From Solwaraspora sp. WMMD406 (GTDB taxonomy: Bacteria > Actinomycetota > Actinomycetes > Mycobacteriales > Micromonosporaceae): DNA of 64,000 nucleotides. Position numbers and translations under genes: made by a program. Positions within the stretch are counted from its first letter, which is position 1, and each line of letters opens with the position of its first letter. Positions 7,931 through 16,226 of this stretch are shown piece after piece. The notes under the pieces were generated by a model. It was not told where the DNA came from. It saw only the letters and a program-made list of their open reading frames with translations, and ran no database searches. The stretch is from assembly GCF_029626025.1 (NCBI RefSeq), contig NZ_JARUBF010000001.1, forward strand, positions 5,364,001 to 5,428,000, given 5' to 3'.

Positions 7931-8041
7931 TAGCGGTTTCGACCTCCGACACCCCCCGCGCACCGGCGTCGTGTCCGGATCGGCCCAGGTCCGTCACCCG
8001 TCACCGGTCGTCGCACCGGGACCAGCGCGACGACCGCCGGA

Positions 8042-8449
8042 TCAGACCGCCGGATCGCGGCTGTCCGTCGACCCGGTCGCCCTGGTCACCGGACCGTCGC
8101 TCGTCCCGGCCGGGTCGTCGCGCATCGCCGCCGCCTCGTCGGCGATCAGCAGATCCGGGCGAACCAGATCGGCCCGGTAGGCGGCCCGGCAGATGATGTG
8201 TGCCGCCACCGGAGCGGTGGCCATCTGGAAGATCGCGATCAGCAGCAGAGTCGCCAGTTCGGTGCCGCTGGACAGCCGCAACGCCACCCCGGTCAGCACC
8301 AGCAGCAGGCCGAGGACCTGCGGTTTGGTCGCGGCGTGCATCCGCGACGCGACATCGGGAAATCGCAGCAGACCGATACTGGCGGCCAGGCTGAGCAGGG
8401 CGCCGGAGATCAGGAAAGCGCCGGCGAGCAGGTCGGACACCGTGTTCAC
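8042..8449 (-). CDS. mrpG: Na+/H+ antiporter subunit G (MrpG/MnhG)
   Basis: The 135-residue protein has three hydrophobic helices and the family pattern GLLRFPDVASRMHAATKPQVLG. It ends in a hydrophilic tail of about 35 residues that the core family lacks. MrpG is a small membrane subunit of the hetero-oligomeric Mrp antiporter. The GTG start overlaps the mrpF stop (GTGA). It is the last gene of the operon. Confidence 0.9.
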   Translation of the reverse strand: MNTVSDLLAGAFLISGALLSLAASIGLLRFPDVASRMHAATKPQVLGLLLVLTGVALRLSSGTELATLLLIAIFQMATAPVAAHIICRAAYRADLVRPDLLIADEAAAMRDDPAGTSDGPVTRATGSTDSRDPAV

Positions 8450-8739
8450 CGTCGCCCCCCGCGCTCCGCCGCCGACACCGCCGCCGACCGGCCGGCGACG
8501 AACCGCACGATGCTCACCGACCCGACGAAGCCCAGCAACGCCAGCACCACCAGGACCGGCAGGGTCGTCGCATGCCGGTTGATGGCCGCCTCCGCCGCCA
8601 GGCCACCGACGATGATCGCGATCAGCACCTCGGCGGCGACCACCCGGTCCAGCAGCGACGGTCCTCGGATGATCCGCCCGACAGTGAGCAGGGCAGCCGT
8701 ACCGAGCAGGACGGTGACCACGACGGCGACGATCGTCAT
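8446..8739 (-). CDS. mrpF: Na+/H+ antiporter subunit F (MrpF/MnhF)
   Basis: The 97-residue protein has three hydrophobic helices and the MrpF signature RIIRGPSLLDRVVAAEVL followed by LALLGFVGSVSIVRF. It is a small structural subunit of the Mrp cation/proton antiporter. Its ATG overlaps the mrpE stop and its own stop overlaps mrpG, so E-F-G are translated as a coupled unit. Confidence 0.92.
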   Translation of the reverse strand: MTIVAVVVTVLLGTAALLTVGRIIRGPSLLDRVVAAEVLIAIIVGGLAAEAAINRHATTLPVLVVLALLGFVGSVSIVRFVAGRSAAVSAAERGGRR

Positions 8740-9383
8740 GCCGACTCTCCTTGGGGCGGGACCGGCGGGACCGGTCCGGGCGAGGGGACGGACCCACCCG
8801 GTCCGTGCGACGAGACGGACACGGCCGGAGCCGGTGGCGGGACCGGCGCGTCGAGCTGGCGTACCTCGGCGGCGGAGCCGACCGCCCGGACGATCCGGGC
8901 CTCCAACTCCAGCACCTTCTCCCGGGCCTGCTCGACGTCACGGTGGTCGGCGACGTCGAGCACATGGACGTACAGGGTGCCGGTCGCGGCGTCGGCCGCG
9001 ACGATCAGACTTCCGGGGATCAGCGACAGCGCCTCACCGGTCAGGGTCAGGTTGAGATCGGTACGCACCCGTAGCCGCACCGCGATCACCGCGCTGCGCG
9101 GCGTGTGCCCGAACCGTACGGCGGTCCAGGCGACCTGAGCGCTGGCGGTGAACAGGTCGATGACGAACCTGACCAGGAAGACCAGCACCGCCACCGGGCG
9201 AATCCGGCCGTCGAAGGCCACCGGCGGAAGCGGAAAGACCGTGATCACCGCCAACGCGACCAGGGCACCTCCGATGACGTTGCCGATCGAGAACTCGCCG
9301 TAGAACAGGTTCCACAGCACCACGAGTACGACGACCGCGATCAGTTGGTTGCGCAGCTGCACGCTCTTGGAGACTGGACTCAC
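8736..9383 (-). CDS. mrpE: Na+/H+ antiporter subunit E (MrpE/MnhE)
   Basis: The 215-residue protein has N-terminal membrane helices (WNLFYGEFSIGNVIGGALVAL) and the soluble MrpE domain (ALSLIPGSLIVAADAATGTLYVHVLDV). A Pro/Gly-rich tail of about 40 residues (PVPPPAPAVS onward) is extra to the core family. It starts at GTG 9383 with GGAAGG about 8 nt upstream. The first codon overlaps the stop of a 22-codon mini-ORF that bridges from mrpD. Confidence 0.9.
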   Translation of the reverse strand: MSPVSKSVQLRNQLIAVVVLVVLWNLFYGEFSIGNVIGGALVALAVITVFPLPPVAFDGRIRPVAVLVFLVRFVIDLFTASAQVAWTAVRFGHTPRSAVIAVRLRVRTDLNLTLTGEALSLIPGSLIVAADAATGTLYVHVLDVADHRDVEQAREKVLELEARIVRAVGSAAEVRQLDAPVPPPAPAVSVSSHGPGGSVPSPGPVPPVPPQGESA

Positions 9384-9448
9384 TGATTGGACCTTCCGAT
9401 CGCGACTGCGGGGCTCACTCGCTGCGCTCCTTCACTCCGCACGCTCAT
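9380..9448 (-). repeat. Interspersed repeat element forming a 22-residue bridging ORF between mrpD and mrpE
   Basis: The 61-nt gap between mrpD and mrpE is one uninterrupted frame on the minus strand. Its ATG overlaps the mrpD stop (ATGA, 9448-9445) and its TGA overlaps the mrpE start (GTGA, 9383-9380). The peptide begins MSVRSEGAQRVSPAVAIG. From memory, the string SVRSEGAQRVSPAVA turns up at the ends of many predicted Micromonosporaceae proteins, which would mark this DNA as a dispersed repeat rather than a protein gene. Here both overlaps preserve ribosome flow through the operon. Confidence 0.65.
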
Positions 9449-11160
9449 GGTGGCCCGGCGGGGAAGACCGCTTCGATGTACGGCGTCCGATCGACCAGGT
9501 TGGCCGCCGCCTCGCCGCTGATGTCGAACAGCGGGCCGGCCAGCACGGTCAACGCCAACCCGAGGACGACGAGCGCGGTCGTCGCGCCGACCAGCAACGG
9601 CGGCATGGGTTCCACGGCGCCCGGCCCGCCCGCCGCCAGCGGGGTCGACTCCGAGTCAGTCGATGGCACTCGGACCGTCGTGGCCGGGCCGGCGGACCCA
9701 CCGGACCCGGACCCTGACCCACCGGACCCGGACCCTGACCCACCGGACCCGGAGCCACCGGCCGGGCCGGCAGCGGTGCCGGAACCGGCTCCCCCGGCCG
9801 CCGGCACCCGGTCCCGCTCCGGCTCCCCCACCGCCGACTCCGGCGCGGGCTTGCGCCAGAACGCGAGATTCCACACCCGGGTGACGGCGTACAGCGTCAG
9901 CAGGCTGGTGACGGTGCCGCCGGCTACCAGCAGCCAGGCCAGCGGACCGTCGTCGGCGACACCGGCCTGCAGCAGTCCCAACTTGCCGAGGAATCCGGAG
10001 AACGGTGGAATGCCGGCCAGGTTCAGCGCGGGCAGGAAGAACAGGACAGCGAGCAGCGGCGCGGCGCGGGCCAACCCGCCGAGCCGTTCCAGGTTGGTAC
10101 TCCCGCCCCGTCGCTCCACCAGCCCGGTCGCCAGGAACAGGGTGGTCTGGATGGTGATGTGGTGCACGACGTAGAAGATCGCGCTGGCCAGGCCGGCGGC
10201 CGAGCCGAGCGCGACCCCGAAGAGCATGTAGCCGATGTGGCTGACCAGGGTGAACGACAGCAGCCGTTTGATGTCGGACTGGGCGACCGCGCCGAGGATG
10301 CCCACCACCATGGTCAGCAACGCCACCACCAGGAGCAGGTCGCTGGTGCGCCCGCCCGGGAACAGCAGCGTCTCGGTGCGGATGATCGCGTACACGCCGA
10401 CCTTGGTCAGCAGGCCGGCGAAGACGGCGGTGACCGGGGCCGGCGCGGTCGGATAGCTGTCCGGCAGCCAGGCCGACAGCGGGAACACCGCGGCCTTGAT
10501 CCCGAAGGCCAGCAACAGCATCAGCTGCAGCACCAGCCGAAGGTCGTCGGGGAGGGCGTCCAACCGGTCGGCGAGCTGGGCGAGGTTCACCGTGCCGGTC
10601 GCCGCGTAGATCAGTCCGATCGCGGTCAGGAAGATCACCGAGGAGAGGATGCTGACCACGACGTACGTCGTACCGGCCCGGATGCGCACCTCGGTGCCGC
10701 CGAGGGTCAGCAGGACGAAGCTGGCCCCGAGCAGGATCTCGAACCCGACGTAGATGTTGAACAGGTCGCCGGAGAGGAAGGCGTTGGTGACTCCGGCGGT
10801 CAGGATCAGGTAGGTGGGGTGGTAGATGGCCACCGGCGTGCTTTCCCGGCCGTCGGCGCGGCCCTCGCCGATGGAGTAGAGCAGCACGCAGAGGGTCACC
10901 GCCGTGGAGACGACCAGCATGAGCGCGGCGAGCTGGTCGGCGACCAGAACGATGCCCAGCGGCGCCGGCCAACCGCCGACCTCGACCACCTGCGGCCCGT
11001 GCAGGTGCGCGGTGATCAGCAGGGCCAGTGCGACGCCGAAGGTCACCCCGAGCACGGCGACACTGGTGGTCCGCTGTGCCCGGGGTCGGCGGGCCAGCAC
11101 GAGGGTGATGCCCGCGCCGAGCAGCGGCAGGATCACCGGTAGGGGCACCAGGAAGGTCAC
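9445..11160 (-). CDS. mrpD: Na+/H+ antiporter subunit D (MrpD/MnhD)
   Basis: The 571-residue protein resembles the proton-pumping ND2/ND4/ND5-type subunits of complex I. Visible motifs include SGDLFNIYVGFEILLGASF, the conserved Lys/Glu helix region FGIKAAVFPLSAWLPDSYP, and LLSFTLVSHIGYMLFG. It is one of the two large ion-translocating subunits. Between the last two helices there is an unusual Gly/Ser/Pro linker of about 80 residues with near-perfect 7-residue repeats. The stop overlaps a 22-codon bridging ORF that leads to mrpE, and the start overlaps mrpC by 4 nt. Confidence 0.92.
   Translation of the reverse strand: MTFLVPLPVILPLLGAGITLVLARRPRAQRTTSVAVLGVTFGVALALLITAHLHGPQVVEVGGWPAPLGIVLVADQLAALMLVVSTAVTLCVLLYSIGEGRADGRESTPVAIYHPTYLILTAGVTNAFLSGDLFNIYVGFEILLGASFVLLTLGGTEVRIRAGTTYVVVSILSSVIFLTAIGLIYAATGTVNLAQLADRLDALPDDLRLVLQLMLLLAFGIKAAVFPLSAWLPDSYPTAPAPVTAVFAGLLTKVGVYAIIRTETLLFPGGRTSDLLLVVALLTMVVGILGAVAQSDIKRLLSFTLVSHIGYMLFGVALGSAAGLASAIFYVVHHITIQTTLFLATGLVERRGGSTNLERLGGLARAAPLLAVLFFLPALNLAGIPPFSGFLGKLGLLQAGVADDGPLAWLLVAGGTVTSLLTLYAVTRVWNLAFWRKPAPESAVGEPERDRVPAAGGAGSGTAAGPAGGSGSGGSGSGSGGSGSGSGGSAGPATTVRVPSTDSESTPLAAGGPGAVEPMPPLLVGATTALVVLGLALTVLAGPLFDISGEAAANLVDRTPYIEAVFPAGPP
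9697..9752. repeat. 21-bp tandem repeat inside mrpD
   Basis: Two full copies and a partial third of a 21-bp unit (first at 9697-9717, second at 9718-9738) encode the Gly-Ser repeats of the MrpD C-terminal linker. The length is a multiple of three, so copy-number change would stay in frame. Confidence 0.8.
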
Positions 11161-11648
11161 TGCCCGCTCCCTTCGAGGTCACCGGCGCGCGCCGGCGAGG
11201 TACGGGGTGCGCCGATCGTCTCGGCCGGGTCGAGGCCGGCGACGTCCTCGTCGGTCTCCTCGTCCACGTCCTCGGCGTTGGGCCCCTGGTCGGCGATGGC
11301 CCGCTGGACGATGAGCCGGTCCTCCAAGTCGTCCTGGACCTCGTCGTGGCCGAACAGCAGCCAGCTGCGGTAGGCCATCGCGAGCAGGAAAGCGGTCAGC
11401 CCGAGGGTGATCACGATCGCGGTGAGGATCAGCGCCTGGGGCAACGGGTCGCTCATCCGGTCCTCGGGGGTCACCTCGGCGATCGGCGCCCCGCCCGGCC
11501 GGCCGCCGAGCAAGATCAGCAGGTTGGCGCCGTTGCCGAGCAGGATGACGCCGAGCACGACCCGGGTGAGGCTGCGTTCCAGCAGCAGGGTCACCCCGGC
11601 GGCGAAGAGGACACCGACGACCAGTACGAGGATCAGGTTGGGTTCCAT
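11157..11648 (-). CDS. mrpC: Na+/H+ antiporter subunit C (MrpC/MnhC)
   Basis: The 163-residue protein has three NuoK-like helices: LILVLVVGVLFAAGVTLLLE, then VVLGVILLGNGANLLILL, then LPQALILTAIVITLGLTAFL. MrpC is the NuoK homologue in the Mrp complex. An acidic C-terminal tail of about 50 residues (EDVDEETDEDVAG) goes beyond the core family. I chose ATG 11648 because the family begins there; it follows the mrpA-B stop by a single base. The long upstream in-frame extension is antisense-like noise from mrpA. Confidence 0.92.
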   Translation of the reverse strand: MEPNLILVLVVGVLFAAGVTLLLERSLTRVVLGVILLGNGANLLILLGGRPGGAPIAEVTPEDRMSDPLPQALILTAIVITLGLTAFLLAMAYRSWLLFGHDEVQDDLEDRLIVQRAIADQGPNAEDVDEETDEDVAGLDPAETIGAPRTSPARAGDLEGSGQ

Positions 11649-11649
11649 G

Positions 11650-14600
11650 TCAGTTCCTCGGTCCGACGGGGTCGGTGTCGACGCCGCCGGCGGGGCGCCC
11701 GCCAACGGATCGGGCTGCGGTGGATCCGGCACCGGTCCCGACGGAACGGCCATCGGCCCCGGTGGGCGGCGTCGCTTCGGCTTGCGCGCCGGCCACACCC
11801 GAGCGGGACACCGGGGTGTCGTCGACGTCCACGTCGGGTTCCGCCGACCGGGCGATCTGTCGGTCGACCTCGGCACCGAGGCTGCGCAGGATGTCCAGCA
11901 CCAGGCCTACGACGATCAGGTACACGCCGATGTCGAAGAAGAGCGAGGTCACCAGGTGGACGTCGCCGATGACCGGGACGTGCAGGTCGACGATCGCGCT
12001 CTGCAGCACGTCTCCGGCGACCAGGATCGGACTCAGACCGGCTCCGACCGCCAGGAACAGTCCGGTCCCGAGCACCAGTCCGGCGTCGACCGGGGCCGCC
12101 TCGTTGAGTTCGTCGCGCCCGCCCGCGAGATAGCGAACCGCGAGCGCGAGCCCGGCGACCAGCCCGCCGGCGAAACCGCCACCGGGTGCGTTGTGTCCGG
12201 AGAAGAGCAGAAATATGGAGTACACCAGGACGGCATGGAAGAGCAACCGGGTGACCACCTCGAAGATGATCGATCGTCCCCGGGCCGTCTGGCTGCCACC
12301 TCCGCGCAGCCAGATCCGCTGACGCCGGGAGCGGCCCGGCGCACCGCTCGCCGGACGACCGCCCGGATCGCCCCGTGTGCCGTCGGCGGCCGTCGGCCGG
12401 CCACCCGTCGCCGCGGTGGCGATCCGACGCGGGCCGGGACCGGTCCGGGGGCGCAGGAAGACCAGGCTGGCGACGCCGGTCGCGGCGACCACCAGCACCG
12501 ATATCTCGCCCATGGTGTCCCAGGCCCGGATGTCCACCAACGTCACGTTCACCACGTTGCGGCCGCCGCCGTACTCGACGGCCTGCTCGGGAAAGGCATC
12601 GGAGATCGGTTCGGCCGATCGCCCGCCGACCGCCGCCATCGCCATGCCCGACATCACCACGCCGACCACGACGCCGAGGGCGATGCGCGCGTACCGACTG
12701 GAGCGCAACGGCCGCTCGGAGAAGTAGATCGGCAACCTGCGCAGCACCAGGACGAAGACCACGATGGTGATCGTCTCCACCAGGAACTGGGTGAGCGCCA
12801 GGTCGGGCGCGCCGTGGAGGACGAACATCAGGGCGGTGCCGTAGCCGGTGACGCCGGCCAGGATGACGGCTTTGAGGCGGCGCTGCGCCCGCACGGCGGC
12901 GATCGCCGCGACGATCATCGCGGCCGCGACGGCGAGCTGTACCGGGGTGTCGTACCAGCGCCACTGCCCGGCCCAGGGTCGGGTGACCAGCAGCGCCCCG
13001 CCCGGCACCGACACCAGGACCAGCAGGATGATGCTGAGGTACTGCGGCAGCGAACCACGCTGGGTGGCACCGGTGACCTCGACCGAGAGCCGGTCCAGAC
13101 CATGGGTTCCCTTGGCGTAGACAGTGGCGCCGTCGGTCGGTGCCCGCAGCCGCCGCTGTACGCCGGCCACCCGCTCGCGCAGCAGGAACAGCACCGTGCC
13201 CGCGACCAACGCCACCACCGACAGGCCGAGTGCCGGCGTGGGACCGTGCCAGAGCGCCAGGTGGTAGTCACCCGGACCGAACAGCCCGGCGTACGGGGCG
13301 AGCACCCGGTCGACCGTGCCGGCCAGCGGACCCAGCACGAGCCCGGCACCGGCAAGCACCAAGACGGGAAGCAGGAAGGCGGCACCGACCGGGCGGCTGA
13401 CCGTCGGCTCCCGGCCGGGTTTGGTGGCGAACGCTCCCCAGACGAAGCGAGCGCTGTACGCCGTCGTCAGCACCGCGCCGAACACGATCAGCGCCAGCAC
13501 CACCGGGTCCGGGGCGAACGATTCCAGCACCGCTTCCTTGCCGACGAAGCCCAGCATCGGTGGCACCCCGGCCATCGATGCGGCGGCGAGGACCGCGGCA
13601 CCGGCGACGGCCGGCATCCGTCGGCCGAGACCACTGAGGACGGCCAGGTCACGGGTGCCGGCGCAGCGGTCGACGATGCCGACCACCAGGAACAGGGTGG
13701 CTTTGAACAGCGCGTGGGCAAGCAGCATGGTCACCGCCGCCAACGCGGGATTCCGGCCGCCGGCACCGGTGACCACCATCAGCAGGCCGAGTTGGCTCAC
13801 CGTGCCGTAGGCGAGCAGCAGCTTCAGGTCGTTCTGCCGCAACGCCGCCCAGCCGCCGGCCAGCATCGTGGCGCTGCCGGTGGTGACGATCAGCCAGTAC
13901 CACCAGGCGTTGCCGGCGTACACCGGCGCGAGCAGCGCGACCAGATAGACGCCGGCCTTGACCATCGCGGCGGCGTGCAGGTAGGCACTCACCGGCGTCG
14001 GCGCGGCCATGGCCGCCGGCAGCCAGAAGCTGAACGGGAAGATTGCCGACTTGGACAGTGCCCCGACGAGGACCAGTACCAGCGCGATGGCCAGGTATCC
14101 GCCGGCCGACGGCGGGCTCTGCGCGATCTGCGACCAGCGGTAGGTGCCGGCCTGCTCGCCGAGCATGATGAAGCCGACCAGCATGGCCAGGCCGCCGAGC
14201 GTGGTGACGATCAGGGCCTGGGCGGCGGCTCGTCGGCTGGCCCGCTTCTCCGGGTTGTGCCCGATGAGCAGGTAGGAGAAGACGGTGGTCAGTTCCCAGA
14301 AGACATAGAGCAGGATCAAGTTGTCGGCCACCACCAGGCCCAGCATCGCGCCAGCGAAGCCGACGAAGACCGCAGTGAACCGGCCGAGCCCGGGTTCGTC
14401 GGCGTCGAAGTAGCGGGCGCAGTAGATCAGTACCAGGCCACCGACCCCGCCGACCAGCAGCACCATCAACCAGGAGAGGGTGCCCATCCGGAAGGCGAGG
14501 TCGAGACCGAGTTGCGGTACCCAGGAATAGGTCTCCTCGGGCGGCGTACCGCCGCGTACCGTCGAAGTGTCAGCCAGCGCCCAGACGAATGCCGCGCCGG

Positions 14601-14700
14601 GCGCGGCGGCGACCAGGTAGCAGGCACGCGGACCCCACCAGCGGACCAGCAGCGGCGCGACCAACGCCGTCACCAGGTGGACGATCAGCAGCACCAGCAC
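11650..14700 (-). CDS. mrpA: Na+/H+ antiporter subunit A-B fusion (MrpA/MnhA with MnhB domain)
   Basis: The 1016-residue protein carries the ND5-like MrpA core (about 60-480; VFWELTTVFSYLLIGHN, GALSKSAIFPFSFWLPAAM, AHALFKATLFLVVGIVDR). After this come the MbhE/DUF4040-type helices (ALTQFLVETITIVVFVLVLRRLP), and at about 810-960 a complete MnhB domain (LLFSGHNAPGGGFAGGLVAG). There is therefore no separate mrpB gene; such A-B fusions are usual in actinobacteria. The complex exchanges Na+ (or K+) for protons and supports pH and salt tolerance. The GTG start has GGAG 6 nt upstream. It is the first antiporter gene of the operon. Confidence 0.92.
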   Translation of the reverse strand: MLVLLIVHLVTALVAPLLVRWWGPRACYLVAAAPGAAFVWALADTSTVRGGTPPEETYSWVPQLGLDLAFRMGTLSWLMVLLVGGVGGLVLIYCARYFDADEPGLGRFTAVFVGFAGAMLGLVVADNLILLYVFWELTTVFSYLLIGHNPEKRASRRAAAQALIVTTLGGLAMLVGFIMLGEQAGTYRWSQIAQSPPSAGGYLAIALVLVLVGALSKSAIFPFSFWLPAAMAAPTPVSAYLHAAAMVKAGVYLVALLAPVYAGNAWWYWLIVTTGSATMLAGGWAALRQNDLKLLLAYGTVSQLGLLMVVTGAGGRNPALAAVTMLLAHALFKATLFLVVGIVDRCAGTRDLAVLSGLGRRMPAVAGAAVLAAASMAGVPPMLGFVGKEAVLESFAPDPVVLALIVFGAVLTTAYSARFVWGAFATKPGREPTVSRPVGAAFLLPVLVLAGAGLVLGPLAGTVDRVLAPYAGLFGPGDYHLALWHGPTPALGLSVVALVAGTVLFLLRERVAGVQRRLRAPTDGATVYAKGTHGLDRLSVEVTGATQRGSLPQYLSIILLVLVSVPGGALLVTRPWAGQWRWYDTPVQLAVAAAMIVAAIAAVRAQRRLKAVILAGVTGYGTALMFVLHGAPDLALTQFLVETITIVVFVLVLRRLPIYFSERPLRSSRYARIALGVVVGVVMSGMAMAAVGGRSAEPISDAFPEQAVEYGGGRNVVNVTLVDIRAWDTMGEISVLVVAATGVASLVFLRPRTGPGPRRIATAATGGRPTAADGTRGDPGGRPASGAPGRSRRQRIWLRGGGSQTARGRSIIFEVVTRLLFHAVLVYSIFLLFSGHNAPGGGFAGGLVAGLALAVRYLAGGRDELNEAAPVDAGLVLGTGLFLAVGAGLSPILVAGDVLQSAIVDLHVPVIGDVHLVTSLFFDIGVYLIVVGLVLDILRSLGAEVDRQIARSAEPDVDVDDTPVSRSGVAGAQAEATPPTGADGRSVGTGAGSTAARSVGGRPAGGVDTDPVGPRN

Positions 14701-15082
14701 ACAGGGCTCCAGGTAGGTGTCGTCGCGGGCCGGCGGGGCCGGTCCGGATGCGGGTCCGGGGAAAAGGTTCGCACGGCGGGTGCGACCAGGTACGTCAGAC
14801 GACGGTCGTGGCCCGCCGTCAGGTCGGGCCTGTCGTCAGGTCGGGCCTGTCGTCAGGTCCGACCGCCGAACTGCTGGTTCCGAGCCGACCGCCGGGCTGG
14901 AAGCCGACGGTCGACCCGTGAGGCCGACGGTCGGCGGCCAGGTCGGCCGTCATCGGGCGATCGGCGCGACGTCGGGAAACGCGACGGCGCGGATGGCTCG
15001 GGCGGTGGGCGGATCCGACGGCTGCGCGACGCGCTGGCCGGCCGGTGGTGCCGCCGATCCGATCAGTGGACGGTCAGGCTGA
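14701..15082. other. Intergenic gap upstream of mrpA with 17-bp repeats
   Basis: This 382-bp gap contains no convincing gene. It holds about 2.6 tandem copies of a 17-bp unit (cgtcaggtcgggcctgt) at 14818-14862. Several short GC-rich dyads are present, but no clear promoter hexamers. It could be the 5' leader of mrpA if the small exported-protein gene upstream is co-transcribed. Confidence 0.5.
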
Positions 15083-15487
15083 CTAGGGTCGGTCCGGAGG
15101 ACCACGGCTGTCGATGTCGCGCGGGCTGAGGCGGGCCGCCGAGCGGTCGGTCGGCCGATCCGCGAGGTCGCCACGGGCGAACCGGCTCGCGGCCCAGCCG
15201 GCGGTGGACCCCACCATCGGCGTCGCGTGGTCGTGCTCCGGGCGACGCGGCTGGTCGACGGACAGTGGTCGATCGGGACGGTCGACGTCGGCCTCGCCGG
15301 CCTCGCCGCGACCTCCGACGGAGACGGTCTGGTGCAGCAGAGCCGCCCCGATCGACGACGGACCCGGCGCGATCGCGACCACCGGATTGGCCACCGACGC
15401 GGATCCGTGTACGGCCGTGGCGGCGAGCAGGAACAGCAGCACGGCGGCAAGGCATCGGTGCGAGGGCAGGCTGAGCAGACGCGTCAT
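15083..15487 (-). CDS. Small putative exported protein at the head of the mrp operon
   Basis: The 134-residue protein begins with a signal-peptide-like stretch: basic MTRLLSLPSHR, the hydrophobic core CLAAVLLFLLAATAV, then HGSASVA as a possible cleavage region. The rest is hydrophilic, rich in Asp, Arg and Pro, with low complexity and no family I recognise. AAGGGGG 5 nt before the ATG is a good ribosome site, which is the main reason to accept it. It is on the same strand as mrpA, about 380 bp upstream. A role in antiporter function is only a guess from position. The C-terminal half has weaker coding character and could be longer than the true protein. Confidence 0.5.
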   Translation of the reverse strand: MTRLLSLPSHRCLAAVLLFLLAATAVHGSASVANPVVAIAPGPSSIGAALLHQTVSVGGRGEAGEADVDRPDRPLSVDQPRRPEHDHATPMVGSTAGWAASRFARGDLADRPTDRSAARLSPRDIDSRGPPDRP

Positions 15488-15521
15488 CCGTACCCCCTTC
15501 CGTGTCGTCTCCCGCTACCCT

Positions 15522-15555
15522 ACCGGCCCTCGGTCGCCGACCGAGGACGGCCGGT
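15522..15555. promoter_or_regulatory. Strong hairpin upstream of the exported-protein gene
   Basis: An 8-bp perfect stem, CCTCGGTC (15528-15535) with GACCGAGG (15539-15546), is extended by ACCGGC/GCCGGT (15522-15527 and 15550-15555) with a 3-nt bulge, giving 14 pairs around a 3-nt loop. It lies 35-68 nt upstream of the exported-protein start on the minus strand. It could be a 5' UTR regulatory element, or a terminator for leftward reading; no T run follows. Confidence 0.5.
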
Positions 15556-15624
15556 ATCGCACCGTCGGTGTCGGCCACTCGAGCCGGGAACCTGGATGGT
15601 AAGCCATGGACCCGCAAACGGTAG

Positions 15625-15641
15625 TTACCAGATGGTTACCG
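15625..15641. promoter_or_regulatory. Direct repeat GTTACC x2 spaced by one helical turn
   Basis: GTTACC occurs at 15625-15630 and again at 15636-15641, exactly 11 bp apart, about 140 bp upstream of the exported-protein start. On the minus strand it reads GGTAAC-N5-GGTAAC. The spacing suits a regulator binding one face of the helix. No regulator is identified. The rest of the 15488-15814 gap shows no other clear feature. Confidence 0.35.
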
Positions 15642-15814
15642 GCGGATGCCGGCCGAACCCGTCGGCCTGATCGTCATACCCGCCGGATGAGCCGGCGATT
15701 CATGGAAGACACCACTGTGGAACGGTCGCTTTACCGACGGCAGACGACGAGACCTCGCGACCAGCCACGCCGACCGCGACCGCCGATCCGCTACCCGCCG
15801 CTACCCGCCGGGCG

Positions 15815-16150
15815 CTACCGGGCTTGGTCGTCGGTCGGCGCCGCGACCGGCACCTCGGTCGGCGGACCACCCACCGAGGCGGAGGCGGTCGACAGCACCG
15901 GCATCTCCGGCAGGAGCCCGTGGCGGCCCGCCAATAGCATGCTGGAGTGCACGGTGGCCCGCACTCGGGCCCGCTCGACAGCGCTGGCCGGTCCGCTACT
16001 GATGATCAGCGCCCGTAACGAGTCGGCGAACCGGGCCACGGCCTGCGGGTCAAGCCGGCGATAGCGCGCTCGCAGCAACGCCACCAGCCCGTCCACCTGA
16101 CGGAGCAGCACCTCCGTGTCGTGATGGACGCCGCGCTCGACCACGGGCAT
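15815..16150 (-). CDS. Conserved-looking hypothetical protein, 111 residues
   Basis: I do not recognise a family. The first 70 residues look like two or three amphipathic helices (DTEVLLRQVDGLVALLRARYRRLDPQ, then ADSLRALIISSG), followed by a Pro/Ala-rich tail. An AGGAG site sits 8 nt before the ATG, and GC3 bias is normal, so it is probably a real gene. It is divergent from lhr across a short AT-richer region. It has no signal peptide or membrane helix. Confidence 0.6.
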   Translation of the reverse strand: MPVVERGVHHDTEVLLRQVDGLVALLRARYRRLDPQAVARFADSLRALIISSGPASAVERARVRATVHSSMLLAGRHGLLPEMPVLSTASASVGGPPTEVPVAAPTDDQAR

Positions 16151-16201
16151 AGGGGTACTCCTCGGACGTATCGGATGATGCTGAAAAAGTACTGCATACC
16201 C

Positions 16202-16226
16202 GCAAGTCGGGCAAGCGAGACTTGCC
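16202..16226. promoter_or_regulatory. Nested inverted repeats in the divergent region before lhr
   Basis: GCAAGTC (16202-16208) pairs with GACTTGC (16219-16225). GGCAAG (16210-16215) can alternatively pair with CTTGCC (16221-16226). The two dyads share one arm, so only one could form as RNA, or the site may hold two overlapping operators. The flanks (aaaaagtactgcata and tattagttcttttt) are AT-rich, which marks the likely promoter zone for the 111-residue gene and lhr. On the minus strand TTGCCC-N17-TACTTT is a weak sigma-70-like candidate. Confidence 0.5.

Noticed and set aside
11407-15129. A 1240-codon plus-strand open frame antisense to mrpA-mrpC
   Set aside because: It is rich in Arg, Gln, His and Gly with no family pattern, and mirrors well-conserved Mrp proteins on the other strand. 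This is the usual GC-driven shadow frame.
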